Shown one piece after another: positions 60,626 through 64,000 of a stretch of DNA of 64,000 nucleotides; the first letter of the stretch is position 1, and each line of letters starts with the position of its first letter. A model generated the notes under the pieces. The model was not told where the DNA came from, did not search any database, and was given only the letters and a program-made list of their open reading frames with translations. Source of the stretch: Heterodera schachtii (lineage: Eukaryota; Nematoda; Chromadorea; Rhabditida; Heteroderidae); NCBI GenBank assembly GCA_023374025.1, contig SIJG01000020.1, forward strand, positions 789,121 to 853,120, read 5' to 3'. A program made the position numbers and the translations under genes.

Positions 60626-61298
60626 TTTGGACGACAAACGAACAAAGAAAATAATTGTGTGAATGATATGAAAACAAAAATTTTGCCCTTTATATACACC
60701 TCGTACTTTCAATTCACTCAACAGTTCGACCGACCTCTTTTTTGTTCGTTTGAGCACTGCTATTTAAGCGGAAAAATTTTGGAAAATTTTCCAATTAATT
60801 TTTAAATAATCCAAAAATCAAGTTATGAAAAAGCAAGATTTTATGCATAATAATTCTTTGCAAATTTTATGAAGAGCAGCCGTTTTCTAACACAATAACA
60901 TCCTTGCCTTAAAGTACCAAAAAACATTGACTGGTAATACAATAGGTATATGTAAAATTTTGCATTTCCATTTTTCGGACCCATTAAACTGAACAGGGCA
61001 GTAAATAGGTAATTGGAAAAATGCTGCAAAATCACAAGTTTCAAAAAGCACTATCAAATATCTCGTTATTTTGGGTTGAAAGCTAGGGACGTAAAATCTG
61101 TTAGACATAGTCACAAACGAAGAAATAGTGCATGCCTTTCTCTGTGTAATAATTGGCATTTTGTTTTTATGCCAAAAATTTATTGGCGATTTTTCTCGGT
61201 TTTTTACTGTCAATGATCCTGAGCTGTAGTGATTTTGAACCTGACGGGCGGCTCTTTGTTAAATATCTGTTTTATTTAGAATTATATAATCCGTACAC

Positions 61299-63312
61299 AT
61301 GTCATACACAACAAATTTCCCGCACAGTCGGAAACGTACAGTTTATGTTGGAGGTTTCGGAGAAGATGTCAATGAAAAGGTTCTCACACTTGCATTCATA
61401 CCATTTGGAGACATCGGTCAGATGCTTTTTACTTTTTACAAATTTTAAAATATTTAATTTGGTTTAGTCGGCGTAAGCATTCCTTTGGACAATGAAACGG
61501 GCAAACACAGAAGTTTTGGGTAAACAGTTTCTTTTTTAGTTGAATGTTATCTTTTTGCTTTTGAGATTTGTCGAATTTGAACTTCCGGAGGATGCAGCGG
61601 CAGCAATTGACAATATGAACGACTCGGAGATTTATGGGAAAACAATCAGAGTGAATTTTGCACGCCCTCCAAAAGTGAATGAGCGAAGTCAACGACCAAT
61701 TTGGGCGGATGACGAGTGGTTGAAGCAGTACGGTCAGGGGAGTGGACAGGGCGAGCCAGGAGAAAATGGAAGAGAAAAACCCAGCGGAACGGAAAGGGTG
61801 GCGGGAGAAGAGGGCGAAGAGGAGGAGGAGGGAAGAGACAACAGCCAACAGAAACTGCCAAAAGTTTTTTTGGGCATCAAAATTGGAATTAGGTTGGCAT
61901 TTTGACTATATTGCAGCAGTTTATACGACCTCAAAATAATTGACAAATTTAATGGATCATAACTGTTTTTAGAAGCATTCAAATTAACATTGTTGGTATC
62001 ATTCGATAATCTCAAGAATACTCTATTAATCTGTTAAATTTCAAAAAATTCGTTCTGTTTCAAAATTTATGACCAAAAAATTACTTTTCTGAATATTTTC
62101 GACCGTTATGTTTTTGAATTTTGGTTGGTTTTTTTCCATCCTTCGTAAACTAATAGAGGACTCTTGGGGTTATCAAATGACACCAAGAATGTTTAATTCG
62201 GATGCTGCTCAAGAAATTCAGTTATTTTATGGTCATGCATTGCAATAGAGCCGCATTTTCAACAGCGATTCCTTATGATGACTTTTCTCTCATTTTCAGA
62301 TATATTGGGAGAATTGTCATTGAGCTGAGGTCCGATGTTGTTCCGAAAACGGCTGAAAATTTTCGTGTCTTATGCACCGGCGAACGCGGTTACGGCTACG
62401 AGGGGTCGGTGTTCCATCGAGTAATCCCAAAATTTATGCTGCAAGGCGGCGATTTTACGCTGGGCAATGGAACAGGGGGCAAATCAATTTACGGAAGCAA
62501 ATTCGAAGACGAAAACTTCATGGTAAGCTGTCATTTTCGTTTGGCCAAACCCTTTTGCTTTGGGGGGGCGAATTCAAAAATTCAATTTTTATGAGCGTTT
62601 TTTTTAGGAATCTCGAATTTGAGATTCATTTTGCCGGAATTTGTAGCCATTTTTCGCAAAAACAGACTATTTTAGCCATTCTAAAGTCCATTTTTCAAAA
62701 GTATGCTAAAATGGGGTCCGGCGGTGCCGTAAAGCGCCGCCGAAAAAATTGATTGGAAATTTTAAAATAATACGAATTGTTAAAAAATGCATAAAATTCA
62801 CCGTTTTTCGAATTGTTTTTAGTTGAAACACATAATGCCCGGCGTTGTTTCGATGGCAAATTGCGGCCCAAACACAAACAATTCGCAATTCTTTATTTGC
62901 ACCGAAAAGGCTGAATGGCTCGACGCAAAGCATGGCAAGTGAACCAAATGAGTAGGGGTGGGAATTTAAGTCATGAAAAAAATGCAAAAAAGTTATGGAA
63001 ACGCTAAGAAATCACGAAAGAAATGTAAAAAAAAAAAGTCCTGAAAGTTAGCCAAACCTTTATTTTTCGGCATTTTCTTTGTTGAAATTCAAACATCCCT
63101 ACAAATAAGATGTTCGGCAAAAATGCGTTGCTGAAATTTCAGTTGTTTTTGGCCACGTGGTTGAGGGAATGAACATTGTAAGACAAGTCGAACAGCAGGG
63201 GACACCGTCGGGGAAGCCGACCATGCAGGTGGGTGGCGGACTTGGGGATTGCCAATTTGTGCTTCTGTCTTTTCAGGTTTACATCTCCGAATGTGGCCAA
63301 ATAACGAGCTGA
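61299..63312 (+). CDS. PPIE: RRM-cyclophilin, PPIE type (copy 4)
   Basis: Complete seven-exon copy. In exon 5 the conserved EWLDGKHVV reads EWLDAKHVV, a Gly-to-Ala change next to the active-site His. Silent changes cluster in the same exon and in exon 6 (GTAAGACAA for GTACGACAA). Intron 5 carries the full-length 149-bp MITE. The other catalytic residues are conserved, so the enzyme is probably active (inference). Confidence 0.88.
62953..63101. mobile_element. hAT-like MITE, 149 bp, in PPIE-like intron 5 (copy 4)
   Basis: Left terminus TAGGGGTGGGAATTTAAGTC and right terminus ATCCCTA. It is flanked by CAAATGAG (62945-62952) and CAAATAAG (63102-63109), 7 of 8 matching. The 8-bp duplication and TAGGG termini are hAT-like. 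This is the longer form of the element in copies 1-3. Confidence 0.78.
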
Positions 63313-63703
63313 AGAATCTCATCCAATCTTTGTTTTTTTTCTTATTTATTTTTGAATAAAATTGTTGTCAATGAGCTTGTCTATTGTATGTCCTCTGTTT
63401 TGTTGTGATACGCCCTGAATTTCCACTCGTAATAAGGCAACTCGTCATGAAGATAGCCAAAAAATTGGGAACGGGTTAATTTCTGGCCCCAGTTGTGCCG
63501 TGGGTTTTATTGGTTTGCTTAACCCGCGTTCCACAAGCGACTCGAAAGGCAAAGCCATTGGCAAAGATTGACACTTCCGGCCAAAGAATCGCCAAAACAG
63601 TCCATTTTATTATTCAATATATAATTTCAATTTCCAATTAACACGTCATTTATTCGTGAAATCAATCTCCGCCCCTCTGTCCATCCGTTGGTCCCTTTTC
63701 ATC
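63313..63703. other. 3' flank of copy 4
   Basis: Contains a TTGAATAAAATTG polyadenylation signal (about 63350-63362). Unlike copies 1-3, 63423-63600 does not match the unit. The two genes here converge: PPIE-like copy 4 (plus) and the right-edge gene (minus). Confidence 0.5.
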
Positions 63704-63905
63704 TTATGCCGCCTCTTCCGTCGCGACCTCCACCACCGGCGCCCCCCAAAAGGGCCCTTTCGTGCAATAGTCGCGCAGCTTTTCCATCTGTCCGTCGTCC
63801 AGCGCGGAAGGCGCAGCCTCAACCAAGCGACAAATGAGCGCGTATTTGAGCTGCATCGCGTCGGCGTCGAAATTGACGGAACGGTCGACCAGCAAATTGA
63901 CGAAA
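63704..63905 (-). CDS. Last exon of an unidentified gene cut by the window edge
   Basis: On the minus strand an acceptor TTCCATTCTTTTCAG (ending at 63906) is followed by a 202-nt GC-rich exon ending in TAA at 63706-63704. It encodes FVNLLVDRSVNFDADAMQLK, then ALICRLVEAAPSALDD, GQMEKLRDYCTKGPFWG and a short VEVATEEAA tail. The helical composition looks like the end of an alpha-solenoid or subunit protein. I do not recognise it. Upstream exons lie beyond the window. Confidence 0.6.
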
Positions 63906-64000
63906 CTGAAAAGAATGGAAGGAAAAGGGGTTGAAAAAGGCAATAGAAACATTTTGAAAATCGATAATTAAATGAGAACATATCAATATCAACCATTTCA

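Larger units (their letters stand above)
59092..63641. repeat. Tandem two-gene unit, copy 4 (3' part diverged)
   Basis: Near-identical to copy 3 up to about 62896, then clearly diverged (substitutions in exon and intron, longer intron MITE, different 3' flank at 63423-63600) before rejoining at TTCCAATTAAC. It is the terminal copy; unit structure ends at about 63641. Confidence 0.9.

Noticed and set aside
1..64000. tRNA or rRNA genes
   Set aside because: No cloverleaf or A/B-box combination or rRNA core sequence was recognised on reading; a covariance search would be needed to exclude degenerate ones.

Overview
The window is eukaryotic nuclear DNA, most likely from a plant-parasitic cyst nematode (Heterodera/Globodera group). 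The evidence is short genes broken by many small introns with TTTCAG-type acceptors, AT-rich intergenic DNA, and a gene at 16.5-18.9 kb of the F-box-like family I recognise from cyst nematodes. No bacterial features were seen. The genus is inferred from family recognition.

Region 1 (1-8.2 kb): a multi-exon gene of unknown function, cut by the left edge, on the plus strand (3-4608). Its introns and flanks carry short non-autonomous inverted-repeat elements, two of them hAT-like with 8-bp target duplications (2622-2797 and 6077-7066). Two small hydrophobic reading frames lie at 7.3-8.1 kb. Region 2 (8.3-12.1 kb): a nearly complete LINE on the minus strand (ORF1, endonuclease, reverse transcriptase) whose 5' end is fused to the 3' 63 nt of U6 snRNA, with one frameshift inside ORF2. 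Region 3 (12.1-19.4 kb): a fragment of the F-box-like family, a ten-exon ankyrin-repeat gene (minus), several nested palindromic repeat elements, and a four-exon F-box-like gene (plus) with an apparent frameshift.

Region 4 (19.4-43.6 kb): about 24.2 kb of one uninterrupted satellite with a 112-bp monomer (about 216 copies). Region 5 (43.6-45.5 kb): a 1-kb foldback element with about 230-bp arms and a nested GC-rich palindrome that starts exactly where the satellite ends, then AT-rich repeat debris.

Region 6 (45.5-63.6 kb): four head-to-tail copies of a roughly 4.4-4.6-kb unit. Each unit holds two divergently transcribed genes: on the minus strand an unrecognised acidic protein carrying a 17-residue minisatellite-encoded repeat, and on the plus strand a complete RRM-cyclophilin of the PPIE/CYN-13 type, a spliceosome-associated peptidyl-prolyl isomerase that is normally single copy. 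The copies differ in minisatellite number (5, 3, 2, 3), small indels, and a sharp loss of identity inside copy 4. The window ends in the last exon of an unidentified minus-strand gene.

Gene models here are built by eye from splice signals and reading-frame phase; no transcript or database evidence was available.
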